Shown here: positions 8,905 to 16,212 of the stretch, one piece after another
Layout of the letters: every line of letters begins with the position of its first letter
Numbering within the stretch: position 1 is the first letter of the stretch
Source of the DNA: Caldilineaceae bacterium
GTDB lineage: Bacteria; Chloroflexota; Anaerolineae; Caldilineales; Caldilineaceae
Direction of reading: 5' to 3'
Length of the DNA: 64,000 nt
NCBI GenBank assembly: GCA_019637685.1
Contig: JAHBVF010000014.1
Location: 1-64,000 of the forward strand
Translations under genes and position numbers: made by a program
The notes under the pieces: generated by a model
Database searches by the model: none
What the model was told of the DNA's origin: nothing
Seen by the model: only the letters and a program-made list of their open reading frames with translations

Positions 8905-8931
8905 ATTCAACCTATGTAAGGAGAAACCTAC

Positions 8932-10326
8932 ATGAACCGCAAGTTTGCACCACTCTTTGTGCTGCTGCTCCTGGCGTCCCTGCTTTTGGCAGCCTGCCCG
9001 GGCGCAGCCCCCGCGGCAGAACCCGCCGCGGCCCCGGCAGCAGAAGCCACCGCAGCGCCTGCAACAGAAGCCCCCGCAGCCCCCGCGGCAGAATCTGCCA
9101 CGCCTGCTGCGACTGACAAAACAGTTATTACCGTGGCCGCCGGTGCTGTGGGTATCGAGTTTGAGCTGGCCCAGGCCGGTGCCCAGCGCTATATGGACGC
9201 CCACCCCGATGTGGAGGTCAAGATTCTGGACACCCCGGACCTGGCCAATGATCGCTTGGGTCTCTATCTGCAGTTCTTCCAGGCCCAGTCCAGCGAGGTT
9301 GATGTCTATCAGATTGACGTCATTTGGCCTGGCGATCTGGCCGAGCACCTGATTGATCTGAACCAGTACGGCGCTGCCGACATCTCCGGGGAACACTTCC
9401 CTGCTATCATCGCCAATAACACTGTGGACGGCGAATTGAAGGGTATTCCGTGGTTCACCGATGCTGGCCTGCTTTACTATCGCACAGACCTGCTGGAAAA
9501 GTATGGCTTGGAAGCCCCCACCACCTGGGATGAACTCCAGGCTGCCGCGCAGACCATCCAGGATGGCGAGCGTGCCGAGGGCAACCAGGACTTCTGGGGT
9601 TTCGTGTGGCAAGGCAACAACTACGAAGGTCTGACCTGTGACGCGCTGGAATGGATCAAGTCCAACGACGGCGGCACTATCGTCGATTCCAACCAGATGA
9701 TCACCATCAACAATGCCAATGCCATTGCAATCATTGACCAGGCGGCCAGCTGGGTTGGCACCATCTCACCTCCGGGCGTGACTGGCTTCGGCGAAGAAGA
9801 TGCCCGCAATATGTTCCAGGGCGGCAACGCTGCCTTCATGCGCAACTGGCCCTATGCTTACAATCTGGGTAACTCCGACGACAGCTCGGTGGCCGGGAAG
9901 TTTGATGTCAGCCCCCTGCCCGCCGGTTTGAGCGGTTCGGGAGCTGCCACCCTGGGCGGTTGGCAGCTTGGCGTGAGCAAGTACAGCAAGAACCCAGCGA
10001 TTGCTGCAGATGTGGCACTCTTCCTGGCTTCTCCTGCGGAACAGAAGATCCGGGCGATTGAGGGCAGCTACAATCCCACTGTGATGAGCCTCTACCAGGA
10101 TGCGGATGTTCTGGCCGCTGTGCCTTTCTTCGGCAGCCTGTACGACGTCTTCATCAACGCGGTTGCCCGCCCGTCCACGGCCACGGCACCCAACTACAAC
10201 GCTGTGTCCGTCGCCTTTTCTACCGCTGTCCACAGCGTCCTGACCGGCGAAAAGGATGGGCAGACAGCTTTGGAAGAGTTGGAACTGGACCTGGCGGACA
10301 TGACTGGCTTCTCCATAGCCAAATAG
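8932..10326 (+). CDS. Carbohydrate ABC transporter substrate-binding lipoprotein
   Basis: 464 residues. A lipoprotein signal ends in LLLAAC with the modified Cys at residue 22. Then comes an Ala/Pro/Glu/Thr-rich flexible linker to about residue 62 that holds the binding domain off the membrane. The body is a family-1 extracellular solute-binding protein (maltose/trehalose type): QSSEVDVYQIDVIWPGDLAEH, GELKGIPWFTDAGLLYYRTDLLEKYG, FMRNWPYAYNL and the C-terminal APNYNAVS segments are typical. AAGGAG at 8918-8923 precedes the ATG by 8 bases. It captures a sugar, probably an oligosaccharide, for the two permeases encoded next. A hairpin follows its stop codon. Confidence 0.93.
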   Translation: MNRKFAPLFVLLLLASLLLAACPGAAPAAEPAAAPAAEATAAPATEAPAAPAAESATPAATDKTVITVAAGAVGIEFELAQAGAQRYMDAHPDVEVKILDTPDLANDRLGLYLQFFQAQSSEVDVYQIDVIWPGDLAEHLIDLNQYGAADISGEHFPAIIANNTVDGELKGIPWFTDAGLLYYRTDLLEKYGLEAPTTWDELQAAAQTIQDGERAEGNQDFWGFVWQGNNYEGLTCDALEWIKSNDGGTIVDSNQMITINNANAIAIIDQAASWVGTISPPGVTGFGEEDARNMFQGGNAAFMRNWPYAYNLGNSDDSSVAGKFDVSPLPAGLSGSGAATLGGWQLGVSKYSKNPAIAADVALFLASPAEQKIRAIEGSYNPTVMSLYQDADVLAAVPFFGSLYDVFINAVARPSTATAPNYNAVSVAFSTAVHSVLTGEKDGQTALEELELDLADMTGFSIAK

Positions 10327-10357
10327 TCTAAACCCGTCTGTATTCATGCACTACCCC

Positions 10358-10387
10358 GGGCTGGAGGGGGTTTTGTCCCTCCAGCCC
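10358..10387 (+). promoter_or_regulatory. Intercistronic 11-bp mRNA hairpin
   Basis: GGGCTGGAGGG (10358-10368) and CCCTCCAGCCC (10377-10387) pair perfectly around an 8-base loop, without a T-run behind. This position, between the binding-protein and first permease genes, is where mal-type operons carry a stabilising hairpin that raises binding-protein mRNA over permease mRNA. Confidence 0.65.
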
Positions 10388-10437
10388 ACTCCTCGTCACA
10401 TCCTCACCGTTCTTCTGAAACATAGGGAGTCCTGACT

Positions 10438-11526
10438 ATGGCAGTATCGACCAAACCTGCGAAGGCAGGAGGCATTAGTAACCTGGCGAAGAGTGAGGAG
10501 CGACTGGCCATCTGGCTACTCATCCCAACCCTGGTGGTGTTGTTTGTCATCGCTATTTTCCCGCTGGGGCGAGTCTTTTATACCAGTTTTACGAACGAAG
10601 TATTTGCCAGCACCACTGAAACCCAATTTGTGGGGATGGCCAACTATCAACAGTTGTTGAGCATGGCGATTAGAGAATTACCTCCGGTGCTGGATGCAAG
10701 CGGCAATCCACAGATCAACCCTGACACGGGTGAAACCATCTACGAGCGACCTATCGCCATCTTGCCCAGAGAACCCCTGCGTTATCGTGAGGTTGGACAG
10801 TTCGGCTTCTTGGGCAATAAATATGTGGTTGGCGCTTCCGATCCAGAGTTTATTCTGGCTATGAAAGACACCCTCTCGTTCACCTTCTGGACTGTGTTGC
10901 TCGAGACCATTTTGGGTATGATTGTCGCCCTGGTGGTAAATGTAAAGTTTGTGGGGCGCGGTGCCATGCGTGCCGTGATGCTGGTGCCGTGGGCGATTCC
11001 CACGGCTGTTTCCTCCAAAATGTGGGAGTGGATGTTTGGCTCCACGCGCACGGGTTTTTTCAACGTGATTTTCCAAAACCTGGGATTGGGGAACGGGCAA
11101 ATTCCTTTTCTTGAATCACCGGCCTGGCAGATGCCGGCTATGATTATGATTGATGTCTGGAAGACGACCCCATTTATGGCCCTGCTCCTGCTGGCCGGCC
11201 TCCAGTTGATTCCGGCGGACGTTTATGAGGCCGCGGATATCGACGGCGCTGGTAAGATGCGTCAGTTCTTCTCCATAACCTTACCCCTGCTGCGCCCGAC
11301 TTTGGCGGTTGCCCTGGTCTTTCGCACGCTGGATGCCCTGCGGGTCTTCGACCTCTTCCAGATCGTCCTGGCCCAGACCCGGTATTCTATGGCCAGTTTC
11401 TCCTACTATGAACTGATCAGCAATCGAGCGGCGGGCTATTCATCTGCCAGCAGCGTGGTTATCTTCCTGATAATCTTCCTATTTGCCATCATCTACATTC
11501 GAACTCTGGGGGTAGAAGCAGAATGA
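10438..11526 (+). CDS. Sugar ABC transporter permease, MalF-like
   Basis: A 362-residue inner-membrane permease. The first membrane helix is at about residues 25-45 (LAIWLLIPTLVVLFVIAIFPLG). A periplasmic loop of about 90 residues (roughly 60-150) precedes the core helices, as in MalF but shorter. The EAA loop that docks on the ATPase is visible as YEAADIDGAGKMRQFFSITL. GGGAG lies 9 bases before the ATG. Its stop overlaps the next permease start. No ATP-binding subunit is encoded in this operon, so a shared MsmX/UgpC-type ATPase elsewhere is expected. Confidence 0.93.
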   Translation: MAVSTKPAKAGGISNLAKSEERLAIWLLIPTLVVLFVIAIFPLGRVFYTSFTNEVFASTTETQFVGMANYQQLLSMAIRELPPVLDASGNPQINPDTGETIYERPIAILPREPLRYREVGQFGFLGNKYVVGASDPEFILAMKDTLSFTFWTVLLETILGMIVALVVNVKFVGRGAMRAVMLVPWAIPTAVSSKMWEWMFGSTRTGFFNVIFQNLGLGNGQIPFLESPAWQMPAMIMIDVWKTTPFMALLLLAGLQLIPADVYEAADIDGAGKMRQFFSITLPLLRPTLAVALVFRTLDALRVFDLFQIVLAQTRYSMASFSYYELISNRAAGYSSASSVVIFLIIFLFAIIYIRTLGVEAE

Positions 11527-12389
11527 GCAAGGAGACATCTCGCCGTATCAACAATATTTTGTTCTGGGCCTTGGTCGTGTTCATCTTCTTCTACATGTTG
11601 ACGCCTTTCTATTGGATGGTCAACTCTTCGTTGAAGACCGAGGCCCAACTGTTCATGACCCCGGCCACATTTGTGCCGCGGGACCCGAACACTATGTCGT
11701 TCAAACCTGTATTCGATAACTACATCGCCGTGTTTCAGAATGACCGCTTCCTGCGCGGTTTGATGAACAGCGCTATTGTCGCTACATCAACCACAGTGTT
11801 GTCTCTGCTTATCGGTGCTTTTGCCGCTTTTGCGCTGGGCAAGTTGCGCTTCCGGGGCAAAAGCCCTTCCCTCTATCTGATTCTGGCCATGACTATGTTT
11901 CCCCAAGTCGCAGTGCTGGCTGGTCTCTATGCGGTGATTACAGTATTGGGCATCAGTGCCATGCCCAGTATGATACTGTCCTACATGATCTTTACTCTGC
12001 CCTTCACTGTCTGGGTACTCACCTCGTTCTTCCGGGGCTTGCCTATGGAGATTATGCAGTCTGCCCAGGTGGATGGGGCTTCGCCGTTTCAGACCTTCTA
12101 TCTCATCCTGCTGCCCCTGACCCTGCCTGCTATGGTGACGACGGGGTTGCTGGCTTTTATCTCGGCCTGGAATGAGTATCTCTTTGCCCTGACCTTTACC
12201 TCTGTGGAGCCGACCGCCCGCACTGTGCCTGTGGCTATCGCCCTCTTCAGCGGTGAGAAGGCCATGCAGGAACCCTTTGGCGAAATCATGGCCGCTTCGG
12301 TTGTGGTGACTGTGCCGCTGATCGTCCTGGTGCTGATCTTCCAAAAGAAGATCGTGGCAGGCTTGACCGCCGGTGCTGTGAAAGGATAA
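11523..12389 (+). CDS. Sugar ABC transporter permease, MalG-like
   Basis: 288 residues with six predicted membrane helices, beginning at about residues 11-30. The EAA loop is present (SAQVDGASPFQTFYLILLPL), as is the MalG-typical SAWNEYLFALTF segment. It starts at an ATGA overlap with the preceding permease (11523-11526), so translation is coupled. Together they form the heterodimeric channel for the lipoprotein-bound sugar. A hairpin terminator follows 50 bases downstream, closing the three-gene operon without an ATPase gene. Confidence 0.93.
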   Translation: MSKETSRRINNILFWALVVFIFFYMLTPFYWMVNSSLKTEAQLFMTPATFVPRDPNTMSFKPVFDNYIAVFQNDRFLRGLMNSAIVATSTTVLSLLIGAFAAFALGKLRFRGKSPSLYLILAMTMFPQVAVLAGLYAVITVLGISAMPSMILSYMIFTLPFTVWVLTSFFRGLPMEIMQSAQVDGASPFQTFYLILLPLTLPAMVTTGLLAFISAWNEYLFALTFTSVEPTARTVPVAIALFSGEKAMQEPFGEIMAASVVVTVPLIVLVLIFQKKIVAGLTAGAVKG

Positions 12390-12438
12390 ACCCTCCCCCG
12401 GCAGCGCGAATCAGGCGGTCAATAATTCCTTCGTATCC

Positions 12439-12480
12439 AACGAGGCCCGATCCAGTTCTCTGGATTTGGGCCTCGTTTGC
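12439..12480 (+). terminator. Hairpin terminator of the ABC operon
   Basis: AACGAGGCCC (12439-12448) pairs with GGGCCTCGTT (12468-12477), and ATCCAG pairs with CTGGAT inside it. A short T-run (TTTGC) follows. The rest of the 320-base gap to 12711 shows no gene; it must hold the promoter of the redox operon, but no clear -35/-10 pair is recognised. Confidence 0.7.
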
Positions 12481-12711
12481 ATTGGCAGTCCATAGAAATG
12501 CGCAAAAGCTTCGGAAGTAGGACCGCGGGAACCTGCTCCAGACCAGATCGTTTAACCCACTCTTAACTTGACCACAGCCCTCTCTTCACCTGTTTCCCCG
12601 AAAATCCGCGCATACTGGACGCAGACGGACATAACAGCCAGATGGGAAAAGTTATGTCCGACACAGATTTGCGGCTGATTGCCACCATTTTTTCAACAGG
12701 AGACAGATTCC

Positions 12712-13230
12712 ATGCACAAGCGAAACCGTTCGACCGTCGTCATCTCTGCATTGCTGACAACAATCATCACATCGCTGATCGGGGGGGCATTTTTGCTCTC
12801 TGGGGGCACTTTCTTCAACAACAGCGTTGACGCAGCCGGTCGCCTCACAGGGCAAGCGCCCGAACAAGCGCCTATTGTCGTCACCGTCCAGCCCGTGGCT
12901 GCCCCGGAGCTGACCGCCGAGATGATATCAACAGCCCCGGTTGCACAGGGCGCGGACCCGGCAGTCATCGCCGCCTATCAGACCCGGCTGGACGAATCTT
13001 ACCAGGCCCTGGAAGAAGCCTATCGTCAGATTGAGACGCTCCAGGCCAATTCTGCTGCTGCAGAAGGCTATGCGGGCGAAGCCGAGCATGAAGAGGAGGG
13101 GGAAAAGTACGCGCAAAGCCGGGACAAGGAAGGACACCACTACGAAAGCGATCACGAAAATGATCACGACAGTGACCACGACAGTGATCACGACGATGAA
13201 TATAACAGCGAGGGATACGACAATGACTAA
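12712..13230 (+). CDS. Membrane-anchored protein with acidic His/Asp-rich tail
   Basis: 172 residues, no recognised family. One N-terminal membrane segment (about residues 9-31) acts as an uncleaved anchor or signal peptide, putting the rest outside the cytoplasm. A Pro/Val/Ala linker leads to a short predicted coiled coil (about residues 92-122, with LEEAYRQIETLQ). The last 45 residues are extremely acidic and hold a DHEN/DHDS/DHDS/DHDD repeat, which looks able to bind divalent metal. AGGAGA at 12698-12703 fixes the ATG at 12712. It is the first gene of the operon with ApbE, a heme membrane protein and a two-component system, and overlaps the next gene by 8 bases. The SGAT flavinylation motif used by ApbE is not visible. 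Confidence 0.75.
   Translation: MHKRNRSTVVISALLTTIITSLIGGAFLLSGGTFFNNSVDAAGRLTGQAPEQAPIVVTVQPVAAPELTAEMISTAPVAQGADPAVIAAYQTRLDESYQALEEAYRQIETLQANSAAAEGYAGEAEHEEEGEKYAQSRDKEGHHYESDHENDHDSDHDSDHDDEYNSEGYDND
13150..13197 (+). repeat. Four 12-bp in-frame tandem units in the His/Asp tail
   Basis: Units of the form GATCACGACAGT at 13150, 13162, 13174 and 13186, with a few base changes, encode DHEN, DHDS, DHDS and DHDD. Slippage would add or remove one metal-ligand unit without shifting the frame. Confidence 0.8.
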
Positions 13231-13627
13231 GAATCAACAGCGGACTCCCGGCCATTCGGGACGGGCGCGGGGGGCGGTCTGGAAGAGCGGCCTGATGGCT
13301 TCCAGCCTGGGCGCGCTGCTCCTGGGCTGGGCATTGTTGGGGCAGGCAGATGCTTCCCCGGAAAGTGCAGCCGCCCAGCTCGCCTCGTCCCAGCCGAGAA
13401 CGGTTGTAGTCCAAATGGCTCTGCCAGATGACGAAAATGGCACACGCCAGCAACTGACGGGCCTGCCAGCACAGACACACGAACGCGCTGGGGCAGCGTC
13501 AGAAACTTCGGCGCAGTCTGCACAGGTGCAAAACGTACTGCCGGAGAAGAATCCACAGGTCGTCCTGCCGGCCCTACCCCAAAGACCCATCTTTCGCCAG
13601 CCTGTCACCCGCACCCGGGGTTCCTGA
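13223..13627 (+). CDS. Small membrane-anchored protein of unknown function
   Basis: 134 residues starting at the ATG at 13223, which overlaps the end of the preceding gene by 8 bases. A basic N-terminus (about residues 1-23) and a hydrophobic segment SGLMASSLGALLLGWALLGQ (about residues 23-42) indicate a signal anchor. The rest is low-complexity, Ala/Gln/Pro-rich and probably unstructured outside the membrane. No family recognised. Its strict coupling to the His/Asp-tail protein, with the ApbE gene 34 bases downstream, argues that it is real and works with them. The evidence is the frame, the overlap and the membrane segment only. Confidence 0.6.
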   Translation: MTKNQQRTPGHSGRARGAVWKSGLMASSLGALLLGWALLGQADASPESAAAQLASSQPRTVVVQMALPDDENGTRQQLTGLPAQTHERAGAASETSAQSAQVQNVLPEKNPQVVLPALPQRPIFRQPVTRTRGS

Positions 13628-13661
13628 GTTCGGGCCGCCGGTGGCGGAAAAGGAACAGCGT

Positions 13662-14606
13662 ATGTTGCGTGAACATCACTTTCGAGCCATGAATACGGAT
13701 GTGGGCGTCTGGCTGTGGGATGGGCCATCCGTTGGCGATCAACTTCTGCGGGACGTTGAGAAAATGTTCCGGGAAGCCGAGAACCAGCTCAGCCGCTTTC
13801 GGGTTGATTCGGACCTGAGCCGGTTGAACCAGAGAGCGGGCCGGGGAGAGCAAAATGTCTCCCCGCTCCTGCTTCGGGTTTTGGTCCAGGCCCTGGCCGC
13901 GGCTCGCCGCACAGAGGGCATCTTTGACCCGACTGTGCTGCCCCAACTTCGCCAGGCGGGATATGACCGGAGCTTCGAGCTTCTGGAAGACGAGAACAGC
14001 CCGGCCTGCCCCGCGGTGGATTGCCGTGTAGCGCCCTGTTCTACCAGAGGTGGATGGCGGAACATCACCATCCATCAGGCTGGCAGCACAGTTTCCCTGC
14101 CGGCGGGTATGGCGCTGGATTTGGGCGGCATTGGCAAAGGGTGGACTGTGGATCGGGCCAGCGAAATGTTGACCGGATGGGGGCCTGCGCTGGTCGATGC
14201 CGGGGGGGATATGCGGGCCAGTGGGTTGCCGGGGGGCGAAGGCTGGCCCGTGGCAGTCCAAGACCCCTTCCACCCGGAGCGGGACCTGCTGACGCTGACC
14301 CTCGCCGATTGTTCGGCTGCCACCAGCACAGTCGGCAGACGCACGTGGCTGCGCAACGGTCAGCGCTTTCATCATCTGATCGATCCGCGCACAGGCCAGC
14401 CCAGCGCCAGCGATCTGCACACAGTGACAGTTGTGGCCCCGTGCGCGGCAGAGGCTGAAGTGGCAGCCAAAACAGTCCTGCTTTTGGGAAGCGACCCGGG
14501 CGCGGCCTGGCTTCTGCAGCAGGGCCACGCAGGATTATTGATCACCCGGAGCGGCACGTCCACAGTTGTGGGGCAGCTCCCCATTGGGAAACGAGGCGAA
14601 CAATGA
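13662..14606 (+). CDS. apbE: FAD:protein FMN transferase (ApbE family)
   Basis: 314 residues. ApbE enzymes move FMN from FAD onto a Thr/Ser of an extracytoplasmic redox protein. Family features in order: FRAMNTDVGVW near the N-terminus, ALDLGGIGKGWTVDRA (residues 151-166, flavin pocket), DAGGDMRASG (179-188, metal/FAD site) and HHLIDPRTGQP (237-247). The ATG at 13662 has AAAAGGAA just upstream and the protein starts at the expected place; a GTG at 13641 is an alternative. No signal peptide is visible, so export or a membrane-side role is unclear. It overlaps the heme membrane protein gene by ATGA. No obvious flavinylation target is encoded within this operon. Confidence 0.9.
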   Translation: MLREHHFRAMNTDVGVWLWDGPSVGDQLLRDVEKMFREAENQLSRFRVDSDLSRLNQRAGRGEQNVSPLLLRVLVQALAAARRTEGIFDPTVLPQLRQAGYDRSFELLEDENSPACPAVDCRVAPCSTRGGWRNITIHQAGSTVSLPAGMALDLGGIGKGWTVDRASEMLTGWGPALVDAGGDMRASGLPGGEGWPVAVQDPFHPERDLLTLTLADCSAATSTVGRRTWLRNGQRFHHLIDPRTGQPSASDLHTVTVVAPCAAEAEVAAKTVLLLGSDPGAAWLLQQGHAGLLITRSGTSTVVGQLPIGKRGEQ

Positions 14607-15403
14607 GCAATCAGGCAGAACTTCTGAAGCAGCAAGCCAGGGCGCGTACGGCGGCCCGGCGATTGGACCCCTCTCCCGCGTCAGTCCGGGCCAAAACTAT
14701 GCCCGCGGCAAAACCGTCGGTGACTGCGACTCAAGCTGAGATCAATGGCGGCGAGTCGATTTGGGGCGCGCTGTTGGGCACACTAATCGGTCTGGCCCTG
14801 GCCGGGGCAGGGCTGGCGATTGGCATCGGAGCCATCGGCCTGGCCGGGGAGACAAAATCCTTCTGGTATCTGAGCCGGTCCGCTGGTTTCGTCGCCTATC
14901 TTCTGCTCTGGGGTTCTGTGGTCTGGGGGCTGCTGCTCAGTTCAAAGATTGTCAAAGGTGTGGTTCGCCCGCCCGCTCTGTTGGATGCGCACCAATTTCT
15001 CAGCGGCGTGGGCTTGGGCTTTGGCTTTTTCCACGGCCTGATTTTGATGGGAGATCAGTATCTGGCTTTTCCCCTGGCCGCGGTGCTGGTCCCGTTCGCA
15101 AGCACGTATGAACCCCTGCTGGTGGCCGCGGGACAGATCGGCCTGTGGCTCTCCGCCCTGCTGATCGCCACCGCGTATGGCCGGCGCTGGATCGGCCAGA
15201 AGGTCTGGCGCTGGATACATTACACCAGTTTTCTGGCCTACTGGGCGGTGGTTGTTCACGCGGCCGCGTTGGGCACAGAAAGTTCTCTGCTGTGGGTGCA
15301 GCTTTTCTATATTGCCACAGGTGCTGCTGTCATCTTCCTCACCACCTATCGGATTCTGAGCGCACGCCCAAAGCAGATGCCCGCGACCCCAAAACGGGCG
15401 TGA
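14603..15403 (+). CDS. Ferric-reductase-like transmembrane heme protein
   Basis: 266 residues. After a 50-residue charged N-terminus there are about six membrane helices. Four histidines stand at H130 and H144 (13 residues between) and H206 and H219 (12 residues between), the bis-heme signature of the FRE/NOX and MsrQ-type transmembrane domain. No cytosolic FAD/NAD(P)-binding domain is fused, so electrons must come from another protein. Co-translation with apbE (4-base overlap) fits a chain in which a flavoprotein and this heme protein pass electrons across the membrane. The electron acceptor is unknown. The next gene, a response regulator, follows after 90 bases. Confidence 0.87.
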   Translation: MSNQAELLKQQARARTAARRLDPSPASVRAKTMPAAKPSVTATQAEINGGESIWGALLGTLIGLALAGAGLAIGIGAIGLAGETKSFWYLSRSAGFVAYLLLWGSVVWGLLLSSKIVKGVVRPPALLDAHQFLSGVGLGFGFFHGLILMGDQYLAFPLAAVLVPFASTYEPLLVAAGQIGLWLSALLIATAYGRRWIGQKVWRWIHYTSFLAYWAVVVHAAALGTESSLLWVQLFYIATGAAVIFLTTYRILSARPKQMPATPKRA

Positions 15404-15493
15404 GTTCGTGGTACAATGGCAGAGAAGATAGACCGACGGCGGCGGCGCAGACTGCCGCGGTTGTCCACACCCCAAAGGAAGCAGTGGAGAAGG

Positions 15494-16207
15494 ATGGCAA
15501 ACGAAAAAATTCTGTTGGCCGATGATGACGAGATGATTGTGGACGCCCTGCGTTACCAATTGGAACGGGAAGGGTATGGGGTGGTGGTTGCCCACGACGG
15601 TCTTCAGGCCCTGGAATTGGCCCGCTCCGCGTCGCCGGACCTGTTGCTGCTGGATGTGATGATGCCCCAGATGCAGGGCTGGGAGGTCTGCCGTGAACTG
15701 CGCCGGGAGAGTACGATTCCGATTCTGATGTTGACGGCCAAAGGCGAGGAATTGGATCGGGTGTTGGGCCTGGAACTGGGCGCGGATGATTACATCGTCA
15801 AGCCCTTCAGCTTTCGGGAGCTATTGGCCCGTATCCACGCCAATCTGCGCCGGCTTGACTTCCAATCGCGAGAACCGGCTTTTGAAGAGAGAAAATCGGT
15901 CGTCTCCATCGGCCCCGTGGAGATCGACAAACGGCGCTACACTGTTTCCCGGCACGGCGAGCCGGTTGCCCTCTCCCAGCGGGAATACGATCTGCTGGTT
16001 GCATTGCAAGAGGCCGGGGGCGCGGTGATCAAACGGGGCGACCTGCTGGATCGGGTTTGGGGCGACGAATGGATAGGCGATCCCCGCACGCTGGATGTCC
16101 ACATGCGCTGGCTGCGGGCCAAGCTGGAGGAAGAGCCGAGCGCGCCCTGTCTGCTGCTCACCGTGCGCGGCGTCGGCTATCGGTTGGTCACGGGAGACGA
16201 GCTATAG
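15494..16207 (+). CDS. OmpR/PhoB-type response regulator
   Basis: 237 residues. The receiver domain (about 4-118) has the acidic pocket DDD at 10-12, the phosphoacceptor D54 in LLLLDVMMP, T81 and K103 in YIVKPF. A winged-helix DNA-binding domain (about 140-233) has the usual QREYDLLVALQEAGG and DVHMRWLRAKLE segments. The ATG at 15494 (GGAGA at 15486-15490) gives the standard start; an in-frame ATG at 15416 would add 26 basic residues without family support. The kinase gene begins 5 bases downstream. It probably controls the operon in which it lies. Confidence 0.95.
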   Translation: MANEKILLADDDEMIVDALRYQLEREGYGVVVAHDGLQALELARSASPDLLLLDVMMPQMQGWEVCRELRRESTIPILMLTAKGEELDRVLGLELGADDYIVKPFSFRELLARIHANLRRLDFQSREPAFEERKSVVSIGPVEIDKRRYTVSRHGEPVALSQREYDLLVALQEAGGAVIKRGDLLDRVWGDEWIGDPRTLDVHMRWLRAKLEEEPSAPCLLLTVRGVGYRLVTGDEL

Positions 16208-16212
16208 CGCCT

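Noticed and set aside
13150-13197. Short tandem repeat as a CRISPR-like array
   Set aside because: Units are 12 bp, adjacent, in frame and code for a protein tail; there are no spacers.
12712-13627. The small proteins of the ApbE operon as flavinylation substrates
   Set aside because: Neither carries the DxxSGAT-type acceptor motif, so a covalent FMN site cannot be claimed.
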